This document shows, one piece after another, positions 24,714 through 36,545 of a stretch of 64,000 bases of DNA. A program made the position numbers and the translations under genes. The stretch spans positions 13,565,459-13,629,458 of the forward strand of contig OY987233.1 in the NCBI GenBank assembly GCA_963920705.1, read 5' to 3'. Within the stretch, counting starts at the first letter, position 1, and each line of letters opens with the position of its first letter. A model generated the notes under the pieces. It did no database searches. It was not told where the DNA came from and saw only the letters and a program-made list of their open reading frames with translations. The DNA is from Odiellus spinosus (taxonomy: Eukaryota; Arthropoda; Arachnida; Opiliones; Phalangiidae).

Positions 24714-25615
24714 GTACGTATAATTCGAGATATAATATCGTACGAATAATTCGAGATATAATATCGTACAAATAATTCGAGATATAATATCGTACGAATA
24801 ATTCGAGATATAATATCGTACGAATAATTCGAGATTTAATATCATACGAATAATTCGAGATTTAATATCGTACGAATAATTCGAGATTTAATATCGTACG
24901 AATAATTCGAGATATAATATCGTACGAATAATTCGAGATATAATATCGTACGAATAATTCGAGATATAATATCGTACGAATAATTCGAGATATAATATCG
25001 TACGAATAATTCGAGATATAATATCGTACGAATAATTCGAGATATAATATCGTACGAATAATTCGAGATATAATATCGTACGAATAATTCGAGATATAAT
25101 ATCGTACGAATAATTCGAGATATAATATCGTACGAATAATTCGAGATATAATATCGTACGAATAATTCGAGATATAAAATCGTACGAATAATTCGAGATA
25201 TAATATCGTACGAATAATTCGAGATATAATATCGTACGAATAATTCGAGGTATAATATCGTATTAATTTAATTCGAATAATTCGCGATATTTATGAATAA
25301 TTCGTGATATCCATAAAATAACTCGTGATACCTTACCAATAATTCTTGATATCTTAACTATAATTCATTATATCGTACTAACAATTCAAGATTTCGTACT
25401 AACAATTCATGATTTCGTACTGACAATTCATGATTTCGTACTAACAATTCATGATATAGTACGAGTAATTCATAAATTGTACGAGTAATTTATAAATCGT
25501 ACGAATAATTCATAATATTTTACGAATAAGTCATGTTATCCTACGAATGATTCATGATATCATATGAATAATTCATGATATCGTACGAATAATTCATGAT
25601 ATATATGTCGTAAAA
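24714..25615. repeat. 26-bp satellite with TCGTACGA core
   Basis: About 21 highly uniform copies of a 26-base unit (AATAATTCGAGATATAATAT plus CGTACG) to about 25263. A decayed extension (ACGAATAATTCATGATATCG) runs to about 25615. Each junction contains the palindrome TCGTACGA. Uniformity suggests recent homogenisation. Confidence 0.9.
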
Positions 25616-26999
25616 TTATTTAGCGCGTTTAAATTTAATTAAAAATAAAAAAACCCTGCACGTTAAATTACTAACGCGTGTGATATTGAATTAAAAAAGA
25701 TTGTCACGTGAATTTAAATTAAAAATAAAAAACAGGCGCGTAAAATTACGTGGCGCGCGTGAAAATTAGTGAAATGAAATTCAAACCAGCGCGTGTTACG
25801 TAAAAATTAAATTACATAATCCACACTTAATTAAAGGTAAAGCTAAATAAATTAGCTTATAAATTAAAATTACATGTATTAATAATTTAATAATTAATTG
25901 AAACTTACTTTTAATAGTTCAATACGCGGTTTAGATGATTGAATATGGTAATTAAAATAAAACAATGAAACAAATTAGAAAAATAAATTGTTCCCGCGTT
26001 TTGTTATTGAAATTAAGTCGCTTTAAGGAAGAACCTTAATATAACTCGTCTTAAAGTCTGTCATATTAATAGATAAATATACTGAGGGAGGGAGGGAATA
26101 ATTTCCTAGGCGCGCTCTGCATAAATTATTCAACGACAGCCATTTTCCAAAACGCGACTGTTCCTGATGTCAAAGCAATCAAAATGATCCGATATCTTAT
26201 TTTATATTATATTTGAACCCTTTTCGAATTCTGCAGGGAAAATTTATCTATCTATTAAGACGCGCTCGGAGCTATAGGTAACGAACCAATAAGGAAATAC
26301 CTTGGCCTTGACGTCATAAACTTCTTTTAACCAATTAGATTAGAATTTGACAATTTCTCAAGGACGGCTAGCTATTACGGGTAACTTTAATAAGAATAAA
26401 AATAAAAGTTCATTTTTTTATTTTAAATTACTCGAAACATGCCCGCGTTAATGATTATATTTAAAGTTAAATTTAATTTAAATGTTTATTATTATTAAGT
26501 ACTAGATTTAAATTGAACATGACTGAACAATGTATTGTTCTTTTTTCTGTCAGTTTTTTGTTTAGTCTTTGGTCTTTTTTTTTATTTTTTATTTTTGGAA
26601 TTGGTTTTGTAGTTTTAGTGTGAGAAGTTTAAACATGTTTAATAAATCGTGGGTAATTAGCACCTATGTCATTTTTTGACAAATCTAGTTAATAATTTAA
26701 CGTCGGATAATTTATTTGATGGGGAAATATTTTAACGCCAAATTTGGCTTAGTCGTTTTCCAAGGTTAGGATTAACCTCATAGATTAGAGTGGATTAAAG
26801 TGAGGCTTTCAAATGGAAATTGAGTAGCATTTTCGATATGAACTATAGAAAAAAGTAAAATGACCGCGACAGTAAAAATTTTATAATCGCATTTTTTAAT
26901 TTTTTAAAGTACAAATTCACCGCAATACCTCGTCATCACTAAATTCCAATTTTTATCACTTATTTTTTATTTAAATTAAATTAAAATTTTTAATACTTA
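25616..26999. other. No gene seen
   Basis: AT-rich sequence with GCGCGTG-containing words near 25625-25790. A family L-like piece (AATTGAGTAGCATTTTCG, then CCGCAATACCTCGTCATCAC) lies at about 26815-26940. No supported open frame. Confidence 0.4.
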
Positions 27000-27425
27000 A
27001 TTTTTATTTAAATTAAATCGATTCCAATATTTAGCAATTAATTATTATTTAAATTAAATCAATTACAATTTTTCAGAATTCATTTTTATTTAAATGAAAT
27101 AAAATCCAATTTATAATAATTTTTAATAATTAATTTTTATTTAAATAAAGTAAATTCCAATTTTTAGTAATTCATTTTTATTTAAATTGAATCAATTCTA
27201 ATTTTTAATAACTATTTTTAATTTAATATAAATAAATTACAGTTTTGAATAATTCATTTTTATTTAAATTAAATAATTCCAATTTTTAATAATTAATTTA
27301 TTTAAATTAAATAAATTCCAATTTTTAATAATATTTTTTTTAAATTAAATAAAGTCTAATTTTTAATAATTAATTTTTTAAATTAAATAAAGTCCAATTT
27401 TTATTAATTATTAAATTATCAAATT
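27000..27425. repeat. AT-only tandem array
   Basis: Degenerate units of about 38 bases around AATTCCAATTTTTAATAATT and TTTTTATTTAAATTAAAT. Confidence 0.7.
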
Positions 27426-27909
27426 ATTAAAAAATTATCAATTTGAAAGTTAATAAATTTAGTTATTAATTTAATTTATTTTGAATATATATTATATGGT
27501 AAATTTTACATCTAATTGGTAGCGCCTACGAATATATCTCACCTCTCTATCTCTAAGCTAAAAAAAAACCAAGTAAAAACAATGAAATTATAGCTTGTTA
27601 AGCGATGCCCATCCAAGACTAAAGTCACCGTCATTTTAAACAATAATCTATTTATTTATTTTTCAAAAAAAAAAAAAAATCTTTTTCAAATGAAAAAAAA
27701 AAACTTTTTTAGAAAAAAAAGGAAACTCCCTTTTTAAAATGTGATTACTCATGCCGCCGTATATTCTTATCGTGACGGTTCAAAGGAATTTATTTATTTA
27801 TTTACTTTATTTACGCTTGTTTTTATTTATAAAATAACAAATTGGGCGTTATGGCTAATTTTCACCGAGCGATATTCGCGTCGAAAAATATTTCTTTCCG
27901 AAAAGGATG

Positions 27910-28250
27910 ATGGAAAGCCATCCGATCAATTAAAAGGAGAACCTCCGACCAATTAAAAGGAGAACCTCCGACCAATTGAAAGGAGAACCTCCGACCAATT
28001 GAAAGGAGAACCTCCGACCAATTAAAAGGAGAACCTCCGACCAAATAAAAGGAGAACCTAAGACCAATTAAAAGTAGAACTTTTGACCAATTAAAAGGAG
28101 ATCCTCCGACCAATTAAAAGGAGAACCTCCGACCAATTAAAAGTAGAACTTTTGACCAATTAAAAGAACCTCCAACCAATTAAAAGTAGAACTTTTGACC
28201 AATTAAAAGGAGAAGTTGGAGAACCTCCGACCAATTAAAAGGAGAATCTC
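27910..28250. repeat. Minisatellite
   Basis: About 14 copies of a 23-base unit, ACCAATTAAAAGGAGAACCT plus CCG, with AAAAGTAGAACTTTTGACC variants. The minus-strand frame through it is an artefact of the repeat. Confidence 0.9.
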
Positions 28251-29384
28251 TTAATTTTCCTTTTCACCCTTTATTTAAGACAGATTTTTACTGCGCAAAG
28301 GGTTTTTTCGCTAACATGTTGGCTTGTGAAAAGTATAACTTAAGGTCCGCGCATCAAAAACTCCCAAGAACAAACGAAGCGAATCTTTGGCGACCACTTA
28401 AATACAATTTTTAAACCGCAACTAAAAGCAATTGATGACGCCATTTAATGTAAATCAACGTTTTTCAAGCTTTTGCTTTCGCTTTTCCGAGAGAATTAAA
28501 CTTATATCATATTCATTTTCAAATATGGTGAAAATGTATTAATTTAAACATTTCATGAGGGAAAAGTTTAGATATATGTCTAGAAAAATTGATAGGAAAG
28601 ATCTATGGAAAGATGTTAGTGTCATTAAGATTCGTCATTTATCGCTAGTTAATATTTCAGGGTTAACTTATCTTAATCGTTACCTTGTCTCTCTTGAATA
28701 CACGTAACGGTAGAACTAATAATGTTGATTATAAAATGATAATTGAATTAATTAACACTAATATCCGTGTAAAATATATCCACCCCTTTATGCACTAGCC
28801 GTTACAATCTAAAAATCAATCCAAACTAGTATAGTAAAACCGGTTTTTTTCTATGGTAATCCGTATCCCTTAGGAGATTGCCAAAGAGTGTATACGAAAC
28901 AAACGTGCATTTTTTCGAAACTCAAAGATTATTCGGGCGAAATCTGTTCCGGCAAATATGATTTATTCTTTTCAATGAATCGCGATCGAAGGCTGCTGTT
29001 AGAAGCCCTGTAAGCTCAAGCATTATTTTTATTAAAGGGAGACGCACGGCGAAATGAATTCCGTTGTCTAAAAATCCTATACACAAATTTTAACTCAAAT
29101 ATATTCAACTGTTTTCGCGTAAAGAGGAAACTTGAATTTTCAGAAATGGGGAGTGTCCCAAATTTTAGCGCCAAATTGTAGTTCTATATTTTGAGAAAAG
29201 CGCGCGAATTTCCACACGTGCCAATCTCGATTTTATTCATTTAAGCGATATTTCAATTTTTTCCCAGAATATTTGAGGGGATTAGTAGGAAAATGTTGCT
29301 CTTCGTCATACCTCGTAAAATTGCCAGCTTAGTGCGCGAAATCTCGCTTCTATATTTTCCTATGTTTCTAAACAAAAATATTCC
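28251..29384. other. No gene seen
   Basis: Contains a family J-like segment near 28450-28500 (CGTTTTTCAAGCTTTTGCTT). Otherwise unassigned AT-rich DNA. Confidence 0.4.
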
Positions 29385-30115
29385 TATAATTTCATATAAT
29401 TCTAAAACGTTATTCCTATTATTTCCGATATTTCTTATAAATGATTCCTATTATTTCCGATATTTCTTATAAATGATTCCTATTATTTCCGATATTTCTT
29501 ATAAATGATTCCTATAATTTCCTATATTCTTAAAAAATTCATATATTTCTAAATATTTTCATATATATCTGAATAATTTCATATATTTCTAAAAGATTTC
29601 ATATATTCCTAAAAAATCTCATATATTTCTAAAAAATTTCATATATTTATAAATAATTTCATGTATTTCTAAATAATTTCTTATATTTCTAAATAATTTC
29701 ATATATTTCTAAATAATTTCATATATTTCTAAATAATTTCATATATTTTTAAATAATTTCATATATTTCTAAATAATTTCATATATTTCTAAATAATTTC
29801 ATATATTTCTAAATAATTTCATATATTTCTAAATAATTTCATATATTTCTAAAAAAATTCAAATATTTCTAAATAATTTCATATATTTCTAAATAATTTC
29901 ATATATTTCAAAAAAAAAAATAATATATTTCTAAAAAGTATTCCTATAATTTCCTTTATTTCTAAAAATATTCCTATAATTTCCTAAATTTCTAAAAAAT
30001 ATTAATATAATTTCCTATATTCCTAAAAATTATACCTGTAATTTTCTATATTTCTAAAAAGTATTCCTATAATTTCCTATATTTCTAAAAAAATATTCCT
30101 ATATAATTTCCTATA
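29385..30115. repeat. 20-bp minisatellite
   Basis: More than 30 copies of ATATATTTCTAAATAATTTC, exactly 20 bases and uniform in the middle, with CTATAATTTCCTATATTTCT variants at both ends. Confidence 0.9.
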
Positions 30116-30786
30116 AATCGATGAAAACTTTCCTATTTTCCTATGAATGTTTAGGATTGTTGTGTTGGTTTTTGAGCATAAAATCTCGTTTTGTTTTGTA
30201 TTTATCCTTGTGTTACCCTTTAAATTCTGTGATTCGTTCCGCACCGCGTGTTAATATTAAACTAGGTATAACCGAGATTTAAAAACTCTTGGATCGAACT
30301 TTGCTCCGCTATTCAAAACTTACAAACGCTCGATTATAAGCTATAAAGATATAATAATTTTAATACGAATTGTCGCATATTGTCATATAGTTAGCCTTGA
30401 TTTCGGAACGCGCGTGAAAGGTCTTCTCGGATGGATGGATGGAAATTCTATAATCATTTGCTAATACTAAACGTATTTAACGCGGATTGATACGCAATAA
30501 TAAATCTAATTGGGATTAAAATAGTTTAACACAAATTGCGCGCGAACAAGCGAACGCGAGATAAAAGGGAAATTTTGTTTATTTTCGTTGTCAAGGCAAC
30601 GATATCTCGCGCACTTTTTTTAAACTCATTTTATTTTCGTTGTCAAGGCAATAAAATGCTAGAGCTTATATTTATTTATACTTTAAAATCCCAAATTTTT
30701 ATCGTTTTTAAAGTAGAAACGCAACTGCTGACTCGCTTCAAGTAGCTTGAAAAATTGACCACTTTTGTTCAATTCAGATTATTCTG

Positions 30787-31202
30787 CAGGGTTCGTACAC
30801 GACTTAGAAAACTTGGAAAAGTCAGGGAATTTAAAAATTGCCTCAAAAGGTCAGGGAATTTGAAAATTACCTCAAAAGGTCAGGGAATTTTAAAATTGCC
30901 CCAAAAGTTCAGGGAATTTGAAGATTGCCCCAAAAGATCAGGGAATTTGAAAATTTCCCCAAAGGTCAGGGAATTTGAAAATTGCCCCAAAAGGTCAGGG
31001 AATTTGCAAATAAGCCCAATGATCAGAAAATTTTAATATTTTGATACGTTATTATAAACTGAATATATTTGCCTAAAGATTTTTTTTCTCGTATTCCGAG
31101 TAAACTATCGACCCTGATTGATAAACTATATTATTTAGAAATAGTCAAGGAAAACCTGTAAGAGTCAGGGAAATTAACTATCAAAATTTTGTACGAACCC
31201 TG
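30787..31202. mobile_element. Non-autonomous element with CAGGGTTCGTAC ends, copy 1
   Basis: Terminal inverted repeats CAGGGTTCGTACA/GTACGAACCCTG. Inside, seven to eight tandem units of about 28 bases (GGTCAGGGAATTTGAAAATT). CAGGG-type termini are common in hAT-like elements; no 8-bp target duplication is clear. Any frames are repeat artefacts. Confidence 0.65.
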
Positions 31203-31549
31203 TGATTTTATTTGATCAATTTGGTGGAATTCTGTTGAAAATTTCCAACTTGGAGCATATGTAATCAAATTAGAAGATGTTTTCCTCATTGGGAGCGCGT
31301 AGAAATACAGCGTATGTAAATACAGCCTAGGGTATTTTGTGTTCAATTTCTCGTGATTGAATTCACGAGCTTGGCGCGAGATCAAATTGACAAGCTGCCC
31401 AAGTGGAGTCAGAAATAAGACTAGTGTCATCTTTAACTATTAACAGTTGTTACTGAGATAGTAAATATAAATAAAGTTTTAAATTTGTATGACAGGGAAA
31501 AAAACTCACCCGTTGAACTTTGGTACGAAAACCTTAATTTTTGTAAATC

Positions 31550-31735
31550 AACTCTTTTCAAGCTTTTACTTTCTCTTTTCCAAGAGAAGTTTATATCAAA
31601 TTAATTTGGATATCCGCCTCTTTATCACTCGAAGCCGGTTAACGTGGGTTAAACGAAAATCTTGATTTTATTAAGCTTTACCTTTAATTTGACGCAAAAG
31701 CTCTTGATTGAAAACGCGCTAATTTAAAATACGAC
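31550..31735. repeat. Dispersed repeat, family J copy
   Basis: TTTTCAAGCTTTTACTTTCT, CTTTTCCAAGAGAAG, GGTTAAACGAAAA and CTTGATTGAAAACGCG in order. The same order of words appears at 43825-43975. Confidence 0.55.
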
Positions 31736-32071
31736 TTAACACTACCGCGAGGATTAAAAAGTTCTTACCTTATCAATGCCCAAATTACGAATTTTTGTTT
31801 ACTATATTTTGTCATATTTCCTTAATCATAAATTACGTGTTAATATTATTTTTTTTTTATTTGTGGCTTTTTACGTGAGCGATATTGAAGCTAGGTTCAC
31901 ACCATAATAAAGACTACGAATCACCTTTTTAAAACCATTTTCAAATCAGTTCAAAACAACTTTCATAGCCTAGGATTATATTTAATTAGGAAGAATCTTT
32001 GCAGCTGACCCTAACTTTTACAGTATGACCTGTACAAAACGGTGAAGCAGTTAAAGTCTCGATTCAACTTA

Positions 32072-32949
32072 AAGGGTTCGTACAAATATGGAAAAAAGGA
32101 AACATCGGGGAAATATCAGGGAACATTATTTTGACTAAAAAAATCAGGAAAAATCAAAGTTATTTGGGAAAAATCAGTAAAAATAGTTGGTAAATATTAT
32201 AAATAACCTTGGAACCAGCAGAAAGGTTAAAAAGCACATGTTTCTATTGAAGATGTTGCCTTTTTCAAGGCTGGGATGAAGTATAGGATTATCTATTTTT
32301 TTGACAACCTTGAAACCAACAAAAAGAGCCGTTAAATATTACCTGTAAATATTGAAGATATCCCCTTTTTTCAAGGTTGGGTTGAAGTATAGGTTTATCT
32401 TTACTTTTCCAAACTTTGAAACCAACAAAAAGAGCCGTTAAAAAGTACTTGTTTCTATTGAACATATTGCCTTTTTGAAGTTAATTTTTTGAAGTTAATT
32501 TCCCTGACTTTTCCAGGTTTTCCCTGACCATTTCAAAATACTTTTCCTGACATGAATTTATTCTTACGAGTGGGCTCTTGGCAATTTACACTTTTTATTT
32601 GACATTGTTTATCAATTAGGGTCAGGGTAGTTTACTCGGAATATGAGAAAAAATTTTATCTTTAGGTAAATATTTTCAGTTTATTAAAATGATTATGTTA
32701 ATTGGTCAGCCAACAATAAACAGTTACTTAACATGTACCAAAATATTTAATTTCTCGTTTTCCCCCACCCTTTGGCCCATTTCCAATTCCCTGACTTTTC
32801 CCCCATCCTTTGGGCCAATTTCCAAATTCCCTGATTTTCCATTGACATTTTGTGCCAATTTTCAAATTCCCTGATTTTCCATTGACATTTTGTGCCAATT
32901 TCCGAATTCCCTGAATTTTCCGGCTTTTCCAGGTCGTGTACGAACCCTG
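32072..32949. mobile_element. Non-autonomous element with CAGGGTTCGTAC ends, copy 2
   Basis: Begins AGGGTTCGTACAAATATGG and ends GTGTACGAACCCTG. The right half has tandem TTCCAAATTCCCTGATTTTC units, the reverse complement of the copy 1 repeat. The left half carries three diverged units with CCTTGAAACCAACAAAAAGA. Confidence 0.65.
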
Positions 32950-33609
32950 TCACCTTTATGAAAGATGTTGGGACGAAATGAAATATTATAATACCAACTA
33001 TTAGGTAAATTTGTATGATAAGAAAAACTTAAAACTGCTGTTTGCAAACCCAAAAAGGCCCGATTTTTCTAGCACCTGAAACTGAATACTTACTCTAAAT
33101 TCAACCTAATTTTTCTATGTTTCAAACATAATTTTTGCTTTTAAAGACCCCTTTATTGTAAAAATATGAAAAGTAGCCTGGGAAATATGAATATATTAGG
33201 GGAATTCTGAATTCATTTTGAAAATCTTGTACCAATCCCTGGTCCGATTGTGAAAGCTGCTTCATTTTTATCTATTGCGAAACTCGATTCAGTTTCTTTT
33301 CATTCCGTTCGATAATCAGACATTCATGGCATTGTTTATTTTAATACCCCTGGATTAATCATTTATCTGTCACGATTTTACATTTAATCCCGATTAAGGT
33401 TAACTCCTCATTTTATCTTAGGGCCGAGTTATTTTTGGGATTAGTCGTTCAGTTTCTAACAGTTTTATACAGTCTTTTACGTCAGTGTTTTGACTCGTTA
33501 CGTAATTTTACTAATCCAGGGCTCAATTCAGAAAAAGAGAGAATGAACTACCATCTAAAATCAACGCTGATTTTACCATTTTACCGACAAATACACTAGA
33601 CAAATTAAA

Positions 33610-34188
33610 GTGAGCAGCTGTTACCATTTTTTTCGAATGTCTCTGGTTTATATTTTTATTATATTATTAAACGCCATATTCAAAATTTCCGGTAGAGGTT
33701 AAAAAGAAACTTTAAAATGAAAATGTCGAAAATATAAAGATCATTTTTGTCTGATATATGACGTAGTTTATTTCTGGAACTTAATTAACGTTAAATTCCA
33801 TACGAAAGGTAGTTGACTTTCTGTATTAAGTACTTTTACGCAAAAAGACCGAGCGAAAGTGACCTTATCACGTGCCATAATCAACTATAGACTCTACAAT
33901 AGCCACTCGATTATATTGATGACGTAGTAGCGTGTGGAATATATATACATGTCATTGAAAAATACCTCGACAATGAAAATACATATTTTATAATCTCCGT
34001 TTTCAAAATTTTTAAAATTAAAATTTCCTCGATACTACGTCATCCCTATTAATTTATCCAATGTTACAGTGAATTCTCGCGCGGTATTTCTCATCCATAA
34101 AATCCTACCTTTCGTATGAAAATTATTGTTAATTACGTTCCAGAAATAAACTTCGTCATACATCGGAAAAAAATGGCCACTGCTCACT
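33610..34188. mobile_element. Foldback element, family L copy 2
   Basis: Ends GTGAGCAGCTGTTACCATTT and its inverse AAATGGCCACTGCTCAC. Inner arms match: TTTATTTCTGGAACTTAATT and CATACGAAAGGTAG, mirrored at 34110-34150. A foldback of about 580 bp. Confidence 0.65.
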
Positions 34189-36300
34189 ATAAGATTTCAA
34201 AATACTTAGTGTGAACGTAGATTCAATTGAATATGCCCGTCTCAGTTAGTAAAAGCATAAATTATATTATTTTTCTTGTCAAGCGGGCGTTGAAAATTGT
34301 GTTAAATTCCTAAAGGATTAATCTAGTCATTATTTCATTGATCAAATATCGCTGATAGTGACGTCACGCTCTGCCACTAATCCTATTATAGCGTCTAATA
34401 TCTATTCTGTCAGTTACAGCCTTAAAATGAATCTTAATTTTATAATGATAATTCCGATCCTTTTTCCAAAGCCGCGATTAATTTCACTGACTTTTCGTAA
34501 ATGAAAATCTTTTAATGGAGTTTGTGTATCATTTTAAGTGAGATATCAGTAAGGATAAATGTTTTATATTCGCCATCTTCGGGTTTGTAATGGAGTGAGG
34601 TTATCGGAAGCACGTATGATATAATTATGACGTCATATATCGCGTCATTTCTGGTAATCTTTAAATTTGCAAAAACCATTCGATATATGTACGTACTGAT
34701 CACGTCTTAAGTCATTAATTAAACAAATTAAACTTATTAATTGTCGTACTGTAAGCGCTTACTTAAAATTAAATTCTTCTTGTTTTTAAATACATCATAG
34801 ATTATTTTAAATTAATCAAATTTAATTTATTAACCATCACCAATAATTAACTAATTTATCGTATTATTTAATTAGTAGAAATGCTGTTCTAAATTGAAAC
34901 TTACCCCCGAAGCAGTTATTATCCAGAAGCAAATCATATAGACGTATTTTTTCACTCAAATTTAAATTTAATTTATGCACTCTGGGAAACGTGTTCTGGC
35001 CTGCACACGTTTCGGACATATTGCCCGATAATTAGTAAATTTAATTTTAAACGCGTTCATGAATGAAATATATGCCTAGTGTTTTCCGACTATGATTCTG
35101 ATACGAATATCTATGCTAGATAATAATACTGCAACCTCCGTTACGTGTATAGTGTTGTATTAAAAGCCTTGGCCTAAAACACATATAGAAATTAATACCG
35201 GTATTTTACGAATGAAAGCTACGTAAAACTACCGTACTATATTAAGTCTGAATGTCCCACGCAGCTTAACCAGCTACTCTACTTCGCCCTTTAACGAATG
35301 CATTTATTAGTTAGGCTTAGCGGAATATAAGTCCTTGTTGTTAACTATCACGCGTTGGTAACTAATTTTATTGCCATTGCAAGGTTTGATAAGTTACGAT
35401 TATTTAAACAAGTGTTTTCTATAATTTTAGTTCGATTTTTGCGTCCATTTCGGCGCTTATACTTGAAAAAGTATCGTAAAACCACTCGAGTGCATTTTAA
35501 ATTCCGTGGATAAATTTTGAAAATTTCAATAGTGATTTGAAATTCCTTATAACTTGTTTTTCAAAAGAGCTGATGACGTTTGTGAAAAACAATCAAAATT
35601 TGTTTTAACCTTAAATTTTATGTATATTAACTATTTTTGTACTTCATTTGCATTTTAGGTGTTTTTTAAAGAGTAGACTTCTCTAAAAACCTTTTTATAA
35701 CATTATCATTTCTATTCCGATTAATAACAATGTCATTCCTCCAGAGTGTATTTTTAGCTAGAGTAGACGACACTAAAATTAAAATATTACATCTGATTTC
35801 TACTCCACGAGGTTTCGGTGTAATTTCTCCATAGCTATCATGACGTAATATAATTAGGGACGGATATAAGCCCAAAGCACTAGAATTAGTTAAATAAATT
35901 TTTCAAATGTTCTATAAATTTCAATTTTCGAGACGGAATCACTGGACATTTGTCCGATAAGAAAAAGTATTTACTGATATAGGAAATTTGGTTACTGGAG
36001 AATTTTATTATAAGAAAATATTCTTATTTCCGTTCCTGAGAGTAATGCGTCATACGCCGCTACGCGGTTATTCATTCAGAAATCGAACGGAAGCCGACTG
36101 TCTTTAACGCCCGTTAAGCTTAAAAAGTAAAAATAGTTAACTTATTGAAACAGTATGCGATAATAACAAAATTTTATGCAATTAATAGTTCTATTCTGTT
36201 TAATAATCAAGTAATTACAGTTTTGCAACATTTTTTACGAAATCTTAATTGATGAAAATGATATTTAGTTTGTTTGACACTTAGGCCTTGGTCATAATAT
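34189..36300. other. No gene seen
   Basis: AT-rich DNA without a supported open frame. It may hold the untranslated first exon and promoter of cortactin, which I could not place. Confidence 0.4.
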
Positions 36301-36405
36301 TACTAGGCCCTAGTTGAGTGACCTGACCAGGCTGACCCTAGTAACTAGGGTCAGGTCACTCATGGATGTATAAAGAACTAGCGTTCTTTATACATCCATG
36401 GGTCA
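36301..36405. repeat. Compound hairpin upstream of cortactin
   Basis: Two stacked palindromes. GAGTGACCTGACC at 36316-36328 pairs with GGTCAGGTCACTC at 36349-36361. The second is a perfect stem with 18-base arms at 36361-36400: CATGGATGTATAAAGAAC, loop TAGC, then the inverse. It lies 145 bp upstream of the cortactin ATG. Confidence 0.8.
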
Positions 36406-36545
36406 CTGTGGTCAGTGGTGAGGCGACTCAGTGACTGGGGTGTTTTTGTAAATAAAATTAGGATTTGATTAACAGAGTTTTTAATTTAAGACTAATCAAA
36501 TTATATTTTAATTACAGGTTTAATTGTTGTACAAATATATAAATA

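Noticed and set aside
24714-25263. CRISPR-like regular repeat array
   Set aside because: Head-to-tail 26-bp units with no unique spacers, in a eukaryotic genome; it is a satellite.
30755-31036. 93-codon frame with repeated REFEN/KRSGNL text
   Set aside because: Produced by the tandem units inside the CAGGGTTCGTAC-ended element.
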